This document shows, in pieces, positions 44,709-53,148 of a DNA stretch of 64,000 bases (within the stretch, counting starts at the first letter, position 1; each line of letters begins with the position of its first letter). Under the pieces are notes generated by a model, which was not told where the DNA came from, did not search any database, and was given only the letters and a program-made list of their open reading frames with translations. This DNA comes from an uncultured Roseivirga sp. (GTDB lineage: Bacteria > Bacteroidota > Bacteroidia > Cytophagales > Cyclobacteriaceae): positions 248,001 through 312,000 of the forward strand of contig CANLOY010000001.1 of NCBI GenBank assembly GCA_947493005.1, written 5' to 3'. A program made the position numbers and the translations under genes.

Positions 44709-44718
44709 CAAACGTTTG
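44709..44718. promoter_or_regulatory. Short palindrome upstream of pfkA
   Basis: CAAACGTTTG is a perfect ten-base palindrome 71 bases before pfkA. It resembles the centre of LacI/CcpA-like operators. It is short enough to occur by chance, so its role is only suggested. Confidence 0.25.
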
Positions 44719-44789
44719 CACGGCTATCAAGGTGATTATAGTACTTTCATTTAGTTCAAAAGCTTATTTTTAGACTGATATAATTTATT

Positions 44790-45773
44790 ATGGCTTCTAA
44801 TATCAAGAGAATTGGCGTGCTAACTTCAGGAGGAGATGCTCCTGGAATGAATGCTGCTGTAAGGGCAGTAGTAAGGGCATGCATCTATTATGACATCGAA
44901 GTATTTGGTATTTACAAAGGCTATGATGGTCTGATCAACGGAAATATTGAGCAGCTCTTTGTGCGTTCTGTGTCTAATATCTTAAGTAGAGGAGGTACTT
45001 TTTTACTGTCTGCCAGAAGTCAGGAGTTCAGAACCAAAGCTGGTCGAAAAAAGGCTTTTGAAAACTTCAAGTCTCACAACCTCGATGCGCTGGTTGTTGT
45101 TGGAGGGGATGGGTCATTTACGGGGGCTGACATTTTCAGCCAGGAATTTGATGTTCCTGTGATAGGGGTACCAGGTACTATAGACAATGATCTTGCTGGC
45201 ACTGACTTTACCATAGGATTTGATACTGCCTGCAACACTGCACGAGAAGCCATTGATAAAATCAGAGATACGGCATCTTCTCATGAACGTTTGTTTTTTG
45301 TAGAAGTAATGGGAAGAGACACTGGTTTTATTGCTGTCAATTCAGCCATTGGTGGAGGAGCCGTAGCCATGATTGTTCCCGAACACAACTGGACACTTGA
45401 AAAATTAATCCGAAGACTACAAAAAGGTGCTTCCAACCAAAAGGCATCTAACATTGTTGTAGTGGCAGAAGGTTGTCAACTAGGCAATGCCTATGACATA
45501 GCTGGCCAAGTCAAGGAAAGGTTAGACTACTTTGACATACGTGTTACAGTACTAGGACATCTTCAAAGGGGTGGTTCTCCAACTACAATGGATCGTGTTT
45601 TAGCTAGTAGATTGGGAGTAGCTGCGGTAGAAGGCCTAAAACAGGGGCAATCAAAAGTAATGGTTGGAATAATCAACAATCAAATTGCCTATACAAATAT
45701 TCACGAAGCAGTTAAGACAGAAAAGAGGTTAGATTCTGAAGAGTTTCGCGTTGCAAAAATCTTGTCTATATAA
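44790..45773 (+). CDS. pfkA: ATP-dependent 6-phosphofructokinase
   Basis: A 327-residue enzyme phosphorylating fructose-6-phosphate to fructose-1,6-bisphosphate, the committed step of glycolysis. Motifs: LTSGGDAPGMNAAVRAVVR (ATP and phosphate site), VVGGDGSFTGA, the catalytic PGTIDNDLAGTDFTIGFDTA, MGRDTGFIA, the substrate Arg region LGHLQRGGSPTTMDRVLASR. The Gly after GGDG favours ATP rather than pyrophosphate as donor. It is convergent with class II aldolase, so two successive steps meet tail-to-tail across one terminator. Confidence 0.96.
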   Translation: MASNIKRIGVLTSGGDAPGMNAAVRAVVRACIYYDIEVFGIYKGYDGLINGNIEQLFVRSVSNILSRGGTFLLSARSQEFRTKAGRKKAFENFKSHNLDALVVVGGDGSFTGADIFSQEFDVPVIGVPGTIDNDLAGTDFTIGFDTACNTAREAIDKIRDTASSHERLFFVEVMGRDTGFIAVNSAIGGGAVAMIVPEHNWTLEKLIRRLQKGASNQKASNIVVVAEGCQLGNAYDIAGQVKERLDYFDIRVTVLGHLQRGGSPTTMDRVLASRLGVAAVEGLKQGQSKVMVGIINNQIAYTNIHEAVKTEKRLDSEEFRVAKILSI

Positions 45774-45774
45774 T

Positions 45775-45798
45775 AAAAAAGGGAGGTCTCCCTCCCTT
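45775..45798 (-). terminator. Shared terminator between fbaA and pfkA
   Basis: GGGAGG at 45781-45786 pairs with CCTCCC at 45791-45796 around a TCTC loop, with AA/TT extending the stem. Read on the minus strand the stem is followed by six T (bases 45780-45775), making a strong terminator for fbaA; on the plus strand the T run is short. Confidence 0.75.
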
Positions 45799-45820
45799 CT
45801 CATTCTATTTCCTTCAGCAA

Positions 45821-46885
45821 TTAATTTCTATTCATTGCATTCAACTCTCTGAAAGCCTGCTCCAATCTGGTAACAACACTTTCTTCTCCTTTTCTTAACC
45901 AAACTCTAGGGTCGTAGTGCTTCTTATTTGGAGAATCTTCTCCATCAGGGTTCCCAATTTGTCCTTGTAAATAGTCCTTCTTTCCATTGTAGTAATTGTG
46001 GACACCATCCCAGAAGGCCCATTGAATATCAGTATCAATATTCATTTTAATTGAACCATAAGAAGTAGCTTCTTCTATTTTTTCTGGCTCTGACCCGGAT
46101 CCACCATGGAAAACAAAGTAAACTGGCTTTTCCTCTGTACCAAACTTCTCCTGAATGTAGTCCTGAGAGTTCTTAAGAATCTCTGGTCTCAATTCAACAT
46201 TACCTGGCTTATACACACCATGAACATTACCAAAAGAAGCCGCAATAGTGAATATCTCTCCAACCTTTCTCAAAGCATCCCATGCTTCCGCTACCTCTTC
46301 AGGCTGCGTGTAAAGTCTTGAAGAATCAACATCAGTGTTGTCAACACCATCTTCTTCTCCACCAGTGATACCAAGCTCTATCTCAATACCCATTTCAATG
46401 GCATTCATTCGCTTGAAGTACTCACAGCTTATTCCAATATTCTCCTCAAGACTTTCTTCAGAAAGGTCGAGCATATGCGTACTGAAAAGTGGCTGACCAT
46501 GTTTCTCATAGTATTTCTCACCTGCATCCAGTAGTCCATCAATCCAAGGTAAAAGTTTCTTTGCAGCATGATCGGTATGAAGAATAACCGGAACACCATA
46601 GTGTTCGGCCATTTGATGTACGTGCATTGCTCCAGAGATAGCTCCCTGGATTGAAGCGTTATAGTTTGAATTATCTAGTGACTTGCCAGCATAAAAAGCG
46701 GCACCACTAACAGAGAACTGAACCATTACCGGTGAATTCACCTTGCTGGCCACCTCCAATACTGAGTTAATACTATTGGTACCAACTACATTTACTGCAG
46801 GTAGTGCAAATTGATTTTCTTTGGCATAGTTCAGGCAATCTTTAAGTTCCTGACCATAAAGCACTCCGCTTCTGAATTTTCCCAT
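45821..46885 (-). CDS. fbaA: Class II fructose-bisphosphate aldolase
   Basis: A 354-residue Zn2+-dependent enzyme cleaving fructose-1,6-bisphosphate to DHAP and glyceraldehyde-3-phosphate. Zinc and active-site motifs are HTDHAAKKLLPWIDGLLD (His, Asp), ELGITGGEEDGVDN, GNVHGVYKPGNV (His) and FHGGSGSEPEKIEEA (His, Gly loop). Length and order match the E. coli FbaA type. A terminator-like hairpin lies about 95 bases upstream of the start, a possible leader control. The gene is convergent with pfkA. Confidence 0.96.
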   Translation of the reverse strand: MGKFRSGVLYGQELKDCLNYAKENQFALPAVNVVGTNSINSVLEVASKVNSPVMVQFSVSGAAFYAGKSLDNSNYNASIQGAISGAMHVHQMAEHYGVPVILHTDHAAKKLLPWIDGLLDAGEKYYEKHGQPLFSTHMLDLSEESLEENIGISCEYFKRMNAIEMGIEIELGITGGEEDGVDNTDVDSSRLYTQPEEVAEAWDALRKVGEIFTIAASFGNVHGVYKPGNVELRPEILKNSQDYIQEKFGTEEKPVYFVFHGGSGSEPEKIEEATSYGSIKMNIDTDIQWAFWDGVHNYYNGKKDYLQGQIGNPDGEDSPNKKHYDPRVWLRKGEESVVTRLEQAFRELNAMNRN

Positions 46886-47376
46886 TTTTGTCTAGCGTTT
46901 GAATTCTAATTTTATCAGTTGCAAAGAAAAGAAAATTTCTAATGACAGTGAACTCAATACATATTCAAATATGATGTCCAAAAACACTTATAGCGCATCA
47001 AGTGCGCTATAAGCAAAGTAAACTATAATAGAAATGGAGGAAATTACTGACAATAACCAGATGAATTCGGAAGCTTATGCACCTGTCCTTCATTGTTTAT
47101 CGTCTAGACCAAAGTATAAATTTAATATTCAATTAACAAGCTAACTATCTTACCATCAATTCATTGCAAACGATTGAAATCCTTCATACTCCCATTAATT
47201 GCACAAAAAATATTTTCATATTTTTTTTACATGCGCAGAATACCCCACCATTACTTGAACATATTATCAGTTTCTTCTTAAGAATTTATATAGCATACTT
47301 TTCTTACACCGATTGTGATATTTCATTTTTGAGATAACCTCCTTATTTCTATCTTCAGGGCCTTACCCAAATCCTT
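46886..47376. other. 491-base non-coding region between divergent fbaA and M28 peptidase genes
   Basis: No convincing gene is present. The region holds a perfect hairpin (46987-47013), several AT-rich stretches including a run of T near 47221, and presumably both divergent promoters. A 36-codon frame at 47034-47144 lacks any supporting feature. Confidence 0.6.
46980..47013 (-). promoter_or_regulatory. Terminator-like hairpin in the fbaA leader
   Basis: CTTATAGCGCA (46987-46997) and TGCGCTATAAG (47003-47013) form a perfect eleven-base stem with a five-base loop. Read toward fbaA the stem is followed by TGTTTTT (46986-46980). It could be an attenuator in the leader or an insulator against antisense read-through. 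Confidence 0.45.
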
Positions 47377-48846
47377 ATGAAGAAATCACTTTTACTACTA
47401 GCCCTGTGCGCTCTCGTATTTGTCAATTGTACTCAAAACAAGGAGAGTCTAGAAACTACATTTAAAAGAATTGACCAAGAAGTACTATCTAACTCAAAAG
47501 CCTATGCTACTCTTGGCGAAGCTACTTCTACCATAGGGCACAGATTAACAGGCTCAGAAAATGGTGCCAAAGCCGAGGAATACGCTTATAACCTTCTCAA
47601 ATCTTATGGTTTTGACAATGTAAAGTATGCCCCCTTTGAAGTTGAGACATGGATGAGAGGTGATATTGAGCTTGAAATTGGCGGCCTTAACAAGAGAAGT
47701 TATGAAACTTACTCGGCTGTTAGTCTGGCACACTCACCTGTTGCTGCTGATATAGATTTAGAAATTGTGGATATGGGCAATGGTCTGGAGGCAGATTATG
47801 AAGCAAAACCTGGTGCTGTTGAAGGTAAAATTGCATTGGTTTACATTGGAGTATTGCCTGGTTCTCCTGAAGGTACATCAAACCTTCACCGCTCAGAGAA
47901 AACTTCTCTGGCCACTAAAAATGGGGCCAAAGGTATTATTATAATCAACCAAGTTGATGGTGGCGTTTTACTTACAGGTACCGCATCAGTAACCGGAGGA
48001 CTAATTGACATTCCGGCAGTATGTATTGGTAAAGAAGATGGAATAGCACTTAAAGAAACACTCGTTAAAACCAGGAAAAGAGCTAAAATCAAAATGTCAA
48101 ACACTTCGGACCAGATTAAAGCCCGAAATGTTATAGCTACTATTAAAGGGTCTGAATTACCCGATGAAAAAGTTATAGTTGGTGGGCACCTGGATTCGTG
48201 GGATTTGGCAGAAGGTGCTATTGACAATGGCATTGGATCATTTGCTGTTTTAGACATGGCCAGAACTTTTAAAGCATTGAACCTGAAACCTAAAAGAACG
48301 ATAGAGTTTATCATGTTCATGGGTGAAGAACAAGGATTACTTGGATCAAGGGCTTATGTAAAAAAGGCATTGGAAGATGGGTCAATTGATCAGGTAAAAT
48401 ATGTAATGAATCAGGATATGTCTGGTAACCCAAGAGGTTTTAATGCGGGAGGAAGGCAAGAAGCTGAATCGTTTTTCAATGAGGTTGGTATAAAAATTAA
48501 AGCCATTGATTCAACTTTTTTCACTAATGCGAATAGTAATGGTGCCGGACTTCATAGTGATCATCAATCCTTTATGATTCATGGTATCCCCTACACCTCT
48601 CCTAACTCAAATTTAGATCGTTCTATTTATGGCTGTTACCATTCAGATTGTGATGATTTCAACCTGGTTAATGAGGAGCATATCCGAAACAATGTGAGGT
48701 TTTCTTCTATGATGCTATATGCACTTGCAGACGCACAAGAATTACCGGCAAAACGACTTTCTGATGCTGAAACGAAGGCATTTTTAGAAGGAAACGGGCT
48801 TAAACTAAAGCTCCAGATTGGTGGCGACTGGCGTTGGGAGGATTAA
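47377..48846 (+). CDS. M28-family zinc aminopeptidase, predicted lipoprotein
   Basis: A 489-residue exported peptidase with a lipoprotein signal (LLLALCALVFVNC, Cys near residue 19). A PA-like insert follows at about 130-240. The M28 di-zinc site is visible: GGHLDSWDLAEGAIDNGIG (His, bridging Asp), FMGEEQGLLGSRAY (catalytic Glu pair), MNQDMSGNP (Asp) and GCYHSDCDDFNLV (His). It should cleave N-terminal residues from peptides in the periplasm or at the cell surface. TauE follows four bases downstream, so both may be co-transcribed. Confidence 0.9.
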   Translation: MKKSLLLLALCALVFVNCTQNKESLETTFKRIDQEVLSNSKAYATLGEATSTIGHRLTGSENGAKAEEYAYNLLKSYGFDNVKYAPFEVETWMRGDIELEIGGLNKRSYETYSAVSLAHSPVAADIDLEIVDMGNGLEADYEAKPGAVEGKIALVYIGVLPGSPEGTSNLHRSEKTSLATKNGAKGIIIINQVDGGVLLTGTASVTGGLIDIPAVCIGKEDGIALKETLVKTRKRAKIKMSNTSDQIKARNVIATIKGSELPDEKVIVGGHLDSWDLAEGAIDNGIGSFAVLDMARTFKALNLKPKRTIEFIMFMGEEQGLLGSRAYVKKALEDGSIDQVKYVMNQDMSGNPRGFNAGGRQEAESFFNEVGIKIKAIDSTFFTNANSNGAGLHSDHQSFMIHGIPYTSPNSNLDRSIYGCYHSDCDDFNLVNEEHIRNNVRFSSMMLYALADAQELPAKRLSDAETKAFLEGNGLKLKLQIGGDWRWED

Positions 48847-48849
48847 CCT

Positions 48850-49596
48850 TTGGAGGTTGTAGAAATACTTATTCTGTTTGGAGTTGGCCTGTTGGCCGGG
48901 GTAATAAACACGCTGGCTGGCGGAGGTTCTTTACTTACCTTACCAGTCTTAATTTTCATGGGCTTACCTCCAAATGTTGCCAATGGAACCAATCGAATTG
49001 GCATTTTCTTCAATGGTTTATTTGCCATCAAAGGCTTTCAAAGCAAGGGAGCCAAAATATCCAAGTACAGTATATGGTTAGGAATATCGGCTTTTTTTGG
49101 TGCCATTATCGGTTCCTATATTGCGGTAGACATTAAAGGAGAAACATTTAATAAGATACTGGCAGCAGTAATTGTACTTATAGTTGGCTACATGTTATTC
49201 GGTGCAAAACCTGATGCAGATCTGGATGAAAGAAATGACTCTAAAACCAATGTTAAAGGTATTGTCTCGTTTTTCTTTATAGGTATTTATGGAGGTTTTC
49301 TTCAGGCCGGTGTTGGGTACCTTATTATGGCTTCCTTAACCTTAATCAACAGATTTTCTTTGCTCAAAACCAATATTGCCAAAGTAGTAACAGTACCAAT
49401 TTATACACTTGCTTCCCTAGGCGTATTCATTTATAATGACTTGATTGATTGGGAGCTTGGGATAGCTCTGGCAATTGGTAGTGCCCTTGGTGGTTGGCTA
49501 ACAAGCCGCTGGAGTGTTGGAATAAACGATAAGTGGGTTCGTTACTTTGTCATGTTCACAGCTATTGTCTTTGCTGTTAAACTATTTTTCTTTTGA
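48850..49596 (+). CDS. TauE/SafE-family membrane permease
   Basis: A 248-residue inner-membrane protein with about eight hydrophobic segments in two repeats. The family hallmarks are LLAGVINTLAGGGSLLTLPVL and LPPNVANGTNRIGIFF in the first repeat, and GGFLQAGVGYLIMASLTL in the second. TauE/SafE proteins export sulfite or organosulfur/anionic compounds. The start is TTG at 48850, four bases after the peptidase stop. It overlaps the convergent nucleotidyltransferase gene by 15 bases. Substrate unknown. Confidence 0.88.
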   Translation: MEVVEILILFGVGLLAGVINTLAGGGSLLTLPVLIFMGLPPNVANGTNRIGIFFNGLFAIKGFQSKGAKISKYSIWLGISAFFGAIIGSYIAVDIKGETFNKILAAVIVLIVGYMLFGAKPDADLDERNDSKTNVKGIVSFFFIGIYGGFLQAGVGYLIMASLTLINRFSLLKTNIAKVVTVPIYTLASLGVFIYNDLIDWELGIALAIGSALGGWLTSRWSVGINDKWVRYFVMFTAIVFAVKLFFF

Positions 49597-50061
49597 CCTT
49601 TTTTCATAGTAAGCTTCTGCCTCTTCGAGCTTAGAGAAGTCATCTAAATCTTTGTATCGTTTTGATCTTGATTTTTCATTTTTCAAATCGGTAAGTGAAA
49701 TAACCCTAAACTTAATATCATTTAACAGCCTCGTATCTGCCCTGCGAAGTGCTTCTTCAAAAGATACTTCATTGCTGATATTCAATCTTGTCATCAATTC
49801 AACCACACACTCTTCATCTGAAAACGTAACCATTCTATCAGATTTCAGTTCAGCTATGGCTTCTTCTGGTAACTCGAAACCCAAATCATTCAAAGCCATT
49901 TTTAGATTATTCAAATTCTCATGTGTATTTGAAATCCATAAGTCCAGATCACCTGTGCTCCTGTTATAGCCATGAAAATTGACGGCAAAACCTCCTACAA
50001 CCATATATTTAACCTCCAGATGATTGAAGGCATGGATTACCTGAAAGTAAAAATTATCCAT
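49582..50061 (-). CDS. Nucleotidyltransferase-fold protein (AbiEii/DUF6036-like)
   Basis: A 159-residue protein with the polymerase-beta-type motif VGGFAVNFHGYNRSTGDLDLWI at about residues 21-42, where GG and DLD are the nucleotide and metal sites, and a third acidic region ECVVELMT. This is the pattern of AbiEii/MNT-like nucleotidyltransferases, several of which are toxins or TA partners. The upstream small gene overlaps it by eight bases. A toxin/antitoxin-like or defence role is possible but not shown. It resembles neither kanamycin resistance enzymes nor poly(A) polymerase in length. Confidence 0.68.
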   Translation of the reverse strand: MDNFYFQVIHAFNHLEVKYMVVGGFAVNFHGYNRSTGDLDLWISNTHENLNNLKMALNDLGFELPEEAIAELKSDRMVTFSDEECVVELMTRLNISNEVSFEEALRRADTRLLNDIKFRVISLTDLKNEKSRSKRYKDLDDFSKLEEAEAYYEKRSKEK

Positions 50062-50296
50062 GTTTTAGAGGAAGTTTATATCCTGAAGACTTTTTCCTTA
50101 GAGGGTTGAGCTTATTCATTAGTTGAATTTGGTTCATAAGCCAGGCAATACGTTCTTCAGGAGTCCTCATAAAAGAATTCTCTAGAATTCGTCTTTCAGC
50201 TTCTTTGTGGTCACCAACAACCTCAACTTTCTTCATCATACATAAATCTATCAAAAATGATTCCCAATTAAAATGCCTATAACTAAATTCAGTCAT
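50054..50296 (-). CDS. Small protein coupled to the nucleotidyltransferase gene
   Basis: An 80-residue basic protein (61 residues if the ATG at 50239 is the true start). The centre reads KKVEVVGDHKEAERRILENS and the end TPEERIAWLMNQIQLMNKLN, then a basic tail. No known family is recognised. With the longer start, its ATG overlaps the start of the divergent Crp/Fnr gene in a shared CATG, leaving no promoter space, so the 50239 start is more plausible. It may be a partner or antitoxin-like regulator of the nucleotidyltransferase; that rests on the eight-base overlap only. Confidence 0.5.
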   Translation of the reverse strand: MTEFSYRHFNWESFLIDLCMMKKVEVVGDHKEAERRILENSFMRTPEERIAWLMNQIQLMNKLNPLRKKSSGYKLPLKHG

Positions 50297-50876
50297 GGAA
50301 GAAATGATTGCAGGACTCAAGGCGAGTGTCAAACAATTTGTGAATCTTACAGAAAATGAAGAAGAAGCTTTTATTAGCCCTTGGAGTAAATTCGAATACA
50401 ATAAAAATACTGTAATCACTGACTTTGGTCAGACAGAGAAGTACTTCTATTATGTACATAAAGGTGTAATGCGTGGCTATTTCATCAAAAATGGAATAGA
50501 CTATAACATGGGCTTTTCTTATGATGGCGAATACAGCGGAGTGTTTGATTCTTTTCTTGACCAATCTCCCGCTGTCTGGGCGCTGGAAACTATCACTCCA
50601 ACTTATGGTCTAAGAATAGAGTACCAAGCACTAATGAAACTCTATGATGATCATAAAGTCTTTGAACGCTGGGCTCGCCTTTTTTATCAAAGAGTATTAG
50701 TCGGGTATGGCGTTTTTTCAAGGAGTATTCTAGCCGATACTGCAGAAGAAAAGTTTAACAGGCTTGTTAAACAAAGTCCTCATGTTTTACAATTAATACC
50801 CCAAAAACATCTGGCCTCTTACCTTGGAATGACCCCTGAAACATTTTCCAGAATGAGAAAAAAGGCCATGTCATAA
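50295..50876 (+). CDS. Crp/Fnr-family transcription regulator
   Basis: A 193-residue cNMP-binding-type regulator. The beta-roll covers about residues 20-110 (FEYNKNTVITDFGQTEKYFY, VHKGVMRGYFIKNGIDYN, GFSYDGEYSGVFDSFL), with a helix-turn-helix at the C-terminus (LASYLGMTPETFSRMRKKAM). No Cys cluster is present, so it is not an FNR-type oxygen sensor; the ligand is unknown, as usual for this Bacteroidota subgroup. It is divergent from the small protein/nucleotidyltransferase pair. A DinB-like gene follows 71 bases downstream and may be a target. Confidence 0.85.
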   Translation: MEEMIAGLKASVKQFVNLTENEEEAFISPWSKFEYNKNTVITDFGQTEKYFYYVHKGVMRGYFIKNGIDYNMGFSYDGEYSGVFDSFLDQSPAVWALETITPTYGLRIEYQALMKLYDDHKVFERWARLFYQRVLVGYGVFSRSILADTAEEKFNRLVKQSPHVLQLIPQKHLASYLGMTPETFSRMRKKAMS

Positions 50877-50947
50877 TTTCTTGATACAGATCAATTTATG
50901 AAAATGCTTCTTTTCCGAATTTTACTTTCGTAAAAAAACAGATAGAA

Positions 50948-51526
50948 ATGGTCATTAAGTCAGAACAACATATCGGCAATTCTAAAAGGGCTCTTGAACA
51001 AGTCATCACTGATGTTCAGGAAATTCTCGAAGGTATGGATCAATCAAGTCTCAACCTTTTAGAAGGTGAAGGAAAATGGAGTATACTTCAATGTTTGAAG
51101 CACATGTCTCTTGCTATTAAAGTCTATGTCGAGAATACTGAAAATGCTCTGGCCTCCAACAGGCATAGAAACCCTACAGATGAATTTGTATCACACTGGA
51201 AAGGAGATATGTTCACTAATATGGTTGCCCCAAAATCAAAGGGTGAAATAAAGGGCAAAATGAAAACATTTAAAAGCATGAACCCCTCAAGCTCTTTAGA
51301 TGCGGAAAGCACAATTAGTGAATTCTTTGCATTGCATAAGAAGTTTATTAGCCAGATAGAACAAGCAAAAGACTTTAATATTAACAAAGTAAAAGTAAAT
51401 ACAGCACTTGGTCCTTTAGTAAAACTAAGGCTTGGCGATGCTTTTAGGTTTATAATAGGGCATGCTGAAAGACATGTAATTCAATTGAAAAGAATTAAGA
51501 CTTCAATTCACCAAACGGCAGCATAA
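50948..51526 (+). CDS. DinB-family (four-helix-bundle) protein
   Basis: A 192-residue protein. Its segments GEGKWSILQCLKHMSLAIKVY, FFALHKKFISQIEQA and FRFIIGHAERHVIQLKRI fit the DinB/YfiT bundle with His residues that could bind a metal (HxxxH pattern at the end). DinB proteins often act as metal-dependent thiol or bacillithiol transferases, but most are uncharacterised. A 20-base gap leads to the next small gene. The Crp/Fnr gene upstream makes stress-related expression possible. Confidence 0.8.
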   Translation: MVIKSEQHIGNSKRALEQVITDVQEILEGMDQSSLNLLEGEGKWSILQCLKHMSLAIKVYVENTENALASNRHRNPTDEFVSHWKGDMFTNMVAPKSKGEIKGKMKTFKSMNPSSSLDAESTISEFFALHKKFISQIEQAKDFNINKVKVNTALGPLVKLRLGDAFRFIIGHAERHVIQLKRIKTSIHQTAA

Positions 51527-51546
51527 TTTGTTACCTTGTTAGGGTA

Positions 51547-51741
51547 ATGTCAACACCCGATAAAGACGAAGATCCAAAAGAAGACTATTATCCCAGACGT
51601 AAAGGTTTTGGAAGCATCGGAACAGGTATAGCCATTGGTATAGGTATTGGAGTTGCTATGGGCAATATTGGTATTGGTGTAGGGGTTGGTATTGCTATGG
51701 GTATTGGTTTTGAAGTGATCAACCGACAGAGAAACAAGTAA
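51547..51741 (+). CDS. Small glycine-zipper membrane protein
   Basis: A 64-residue protein with a polar, Pro/Asp-rich start (PDKDEDPKEDYYPRRKGFG) and a long Gly/Ile/Val/Ala repeat (GIGIGVAMGNIGIGVGVGIA) forming two close-packed hydrophobic segments. Such glycine zippers favour helix packing in membranes. No function can be assigned. It ends one base before the convergent DUF4221 gene stop. Confidence 0.6.
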   Translation: MSTPDKDEDPKEDYYPRRKGFGSIGTGIAIGIGIGVAMGNIGIGVGVGIAMGIGFEVINRQRNK

Positions 51742-53070
51742 CTACTCCTCTAACAATTCAAGTTTAAAAACCCGAATCAACTCGTAATCACGCTCAACAT
51801 CTCCTTGGTTGGGGATGAATACGAATATTTCGCTTAACCCATTTCCTCCGATTATTTTTCCATGGGTAAATGCATTGTTAATAAACTCCATATCACCTTC
51901 CTGTGGTTCAAGAATGGGTAATTCAAAGTCAGGAAGAACCTTTTCTCCATTCTTAATAAGTTGATAGTAAAAGCGATAATACTTACGCCTGATTCTAGGC
52001 CAATCTTCACTCTTTCTATACCCCGGTCCACTGACCAACTTGTTAATAATATCTAATGGAATGGCACTACTATATCTCAGCAGTGTATGGTCTCCAAGTT
52101 GAATGATTTCATGGTAGCCGGAATTGGCCATTCTACCTCCTCTATTCTCCCAAAGCAGCCCTTCATACCCCTTAATTCCTCCGGTAGCTTTCCCTATTTC
52201 AATCCCGAATTCAAAATGGTCAGGTTTCAAATCAACCTCATCAACTAAATGGCCATTCTCAGCATTGTAAACTGCCATACTGGGTATTTCAGGATAAACC
52301 GCGTACAGCTGATTCTTTTTATGGTTAAGTGCCATTTTTGGTGGAAATGCGCTGTGAGGCAGCTTGCTACCAGGTGCATAAACAGGGTCATCTGGATATC
52401 CAAAAGATGTCATTACAAGTTCTTTTCCATTTTCAGAAGACTTTTCTAAATCGTAAAACCATAGAGGTTTGATTACTTGAAAGATACTATCCCGATGATG
52501 TTCCGCACTTTCGTTCATTCCAATTGGCAAACCGATAGCCAGTTTTTTACCTGTTTTCGAGAACCCAAAGTGTCCCATTGAAAAACCAGCTACATTTTTC
52601 ATGTTGATATCCCGATATTTCTTCTCGAAACTTCCATCAATATTATATTGAAACAGCCCTGGTTTACCCATGACTCCAATTTTATCGGGGCCTAAAAAGA
52701 AACTATTATAAACTCCTTTCCCATGCTCCTCTGGCCCATCGCCTATGCAGTTAAATTGGTGAAGGACTTCTCCTTCTCTGTTAACTACTATGTATCCTAA
52801 TTCATTGAACTTTGGGCCAGCACCAACAATGCGAAACAGTGGCCCCAAGTCTCCTCCTAAAAAGAGTTTTGATTGTGGTTGATAATCGTAAAAATCTATG
52901 TTACCTATGACATCTATCATGATAGAGTCAACCTGTACCATTCTGACTTTTTTATAGACTTTATCCGATGAATCAGAAGTTTTCAGGACGTTCTTCTGCT
53001 CTGAACCTGAACCGCAGGAGCTAAGAAAAAGAATAAGTGCAATTGAAAGAGACCTTAGTAGTAAGTTCAT
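51742..53070 (-). CDS. DUF4221-family lipoprotein
   Basis: A 442-residue predicted lipoprotein. The signal is LLLRSLSIALILFLSSC, with the lipobox Cys near residue 19. The mature part is beta-rich with repeated aromatic and Gly residues, resembling the beta-propeller-like DUF4221 proteins that are frequent in Cytophagales; examples are VDSIMIDVIGNIDFYDY, FNCIGDGPEEHG and YPEIPSMAVYNAENG. It lies outside the cytoplasm, anchored to a membrane. ATG at 53070 is used; a TTG two codons upstream is in frame. Function unknown. Confidence 0.8.
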   Translation of the reverse strand: MNLLLRSLSIALILFLSSCGSGSEQKNVLKTSDSSDKVYKKVRMVQVDSIMIDVIGNIDFYDYQPQSKLFLGGDLGPLFRIVGAGPKFNELGYIVVNREGEVLHQFNCIGDGPEEHGKGVYNSFFLGPDKIGVMGKPGLFQYNIDGSFEKKYRDINMKNVAGFSMGHFGFSKTGKKLAIGLPIGMNESAEHHRDSIFQVIKPLWFYDLEKSSENGKELVMTSFGYPDDPVYAPGSKLPHSAFPPKMALNHKKNQLYAVYPEIPSMAVYNAENGHLVDEVDLKPDHFEFGIEIGKATGGIKGYEGLLWENRGGRMANSGYHEIIQLGDHTLLRYSSAIPLDIINKLVSGPGYRKSEDWPRIRRKYYRFYYQLIKNGEKVLPDFELPILEPQEGDMEFINNAFTHGKIIGGNGLSEIFVFIPNQGDVERDYELIRVFKLELLEE

Positions 53071-53148
53071 GACCAAATGAATTTACTACTAAATAAGTAG
53101 TTACTTAACTACAATAAAAGTTTTATACGCAAATTATGACACCTCTAT

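Noticed and set aside
47034-47144. A 36-codon frame in the fbaA/M28 intergenic region
   Set aside because: It has a Shine-Dalgarno-free start, no recognisable motif, mixed composition and no neighbour support, so it is most likely chance.
47886-48320. A 144-codon antisense frame inside the M28 peptidase gene
   Set aside because: It lies wholly opposite a strongly supported peptidase with intact zinc motifs. It is a shadow frame with no family resemblance.
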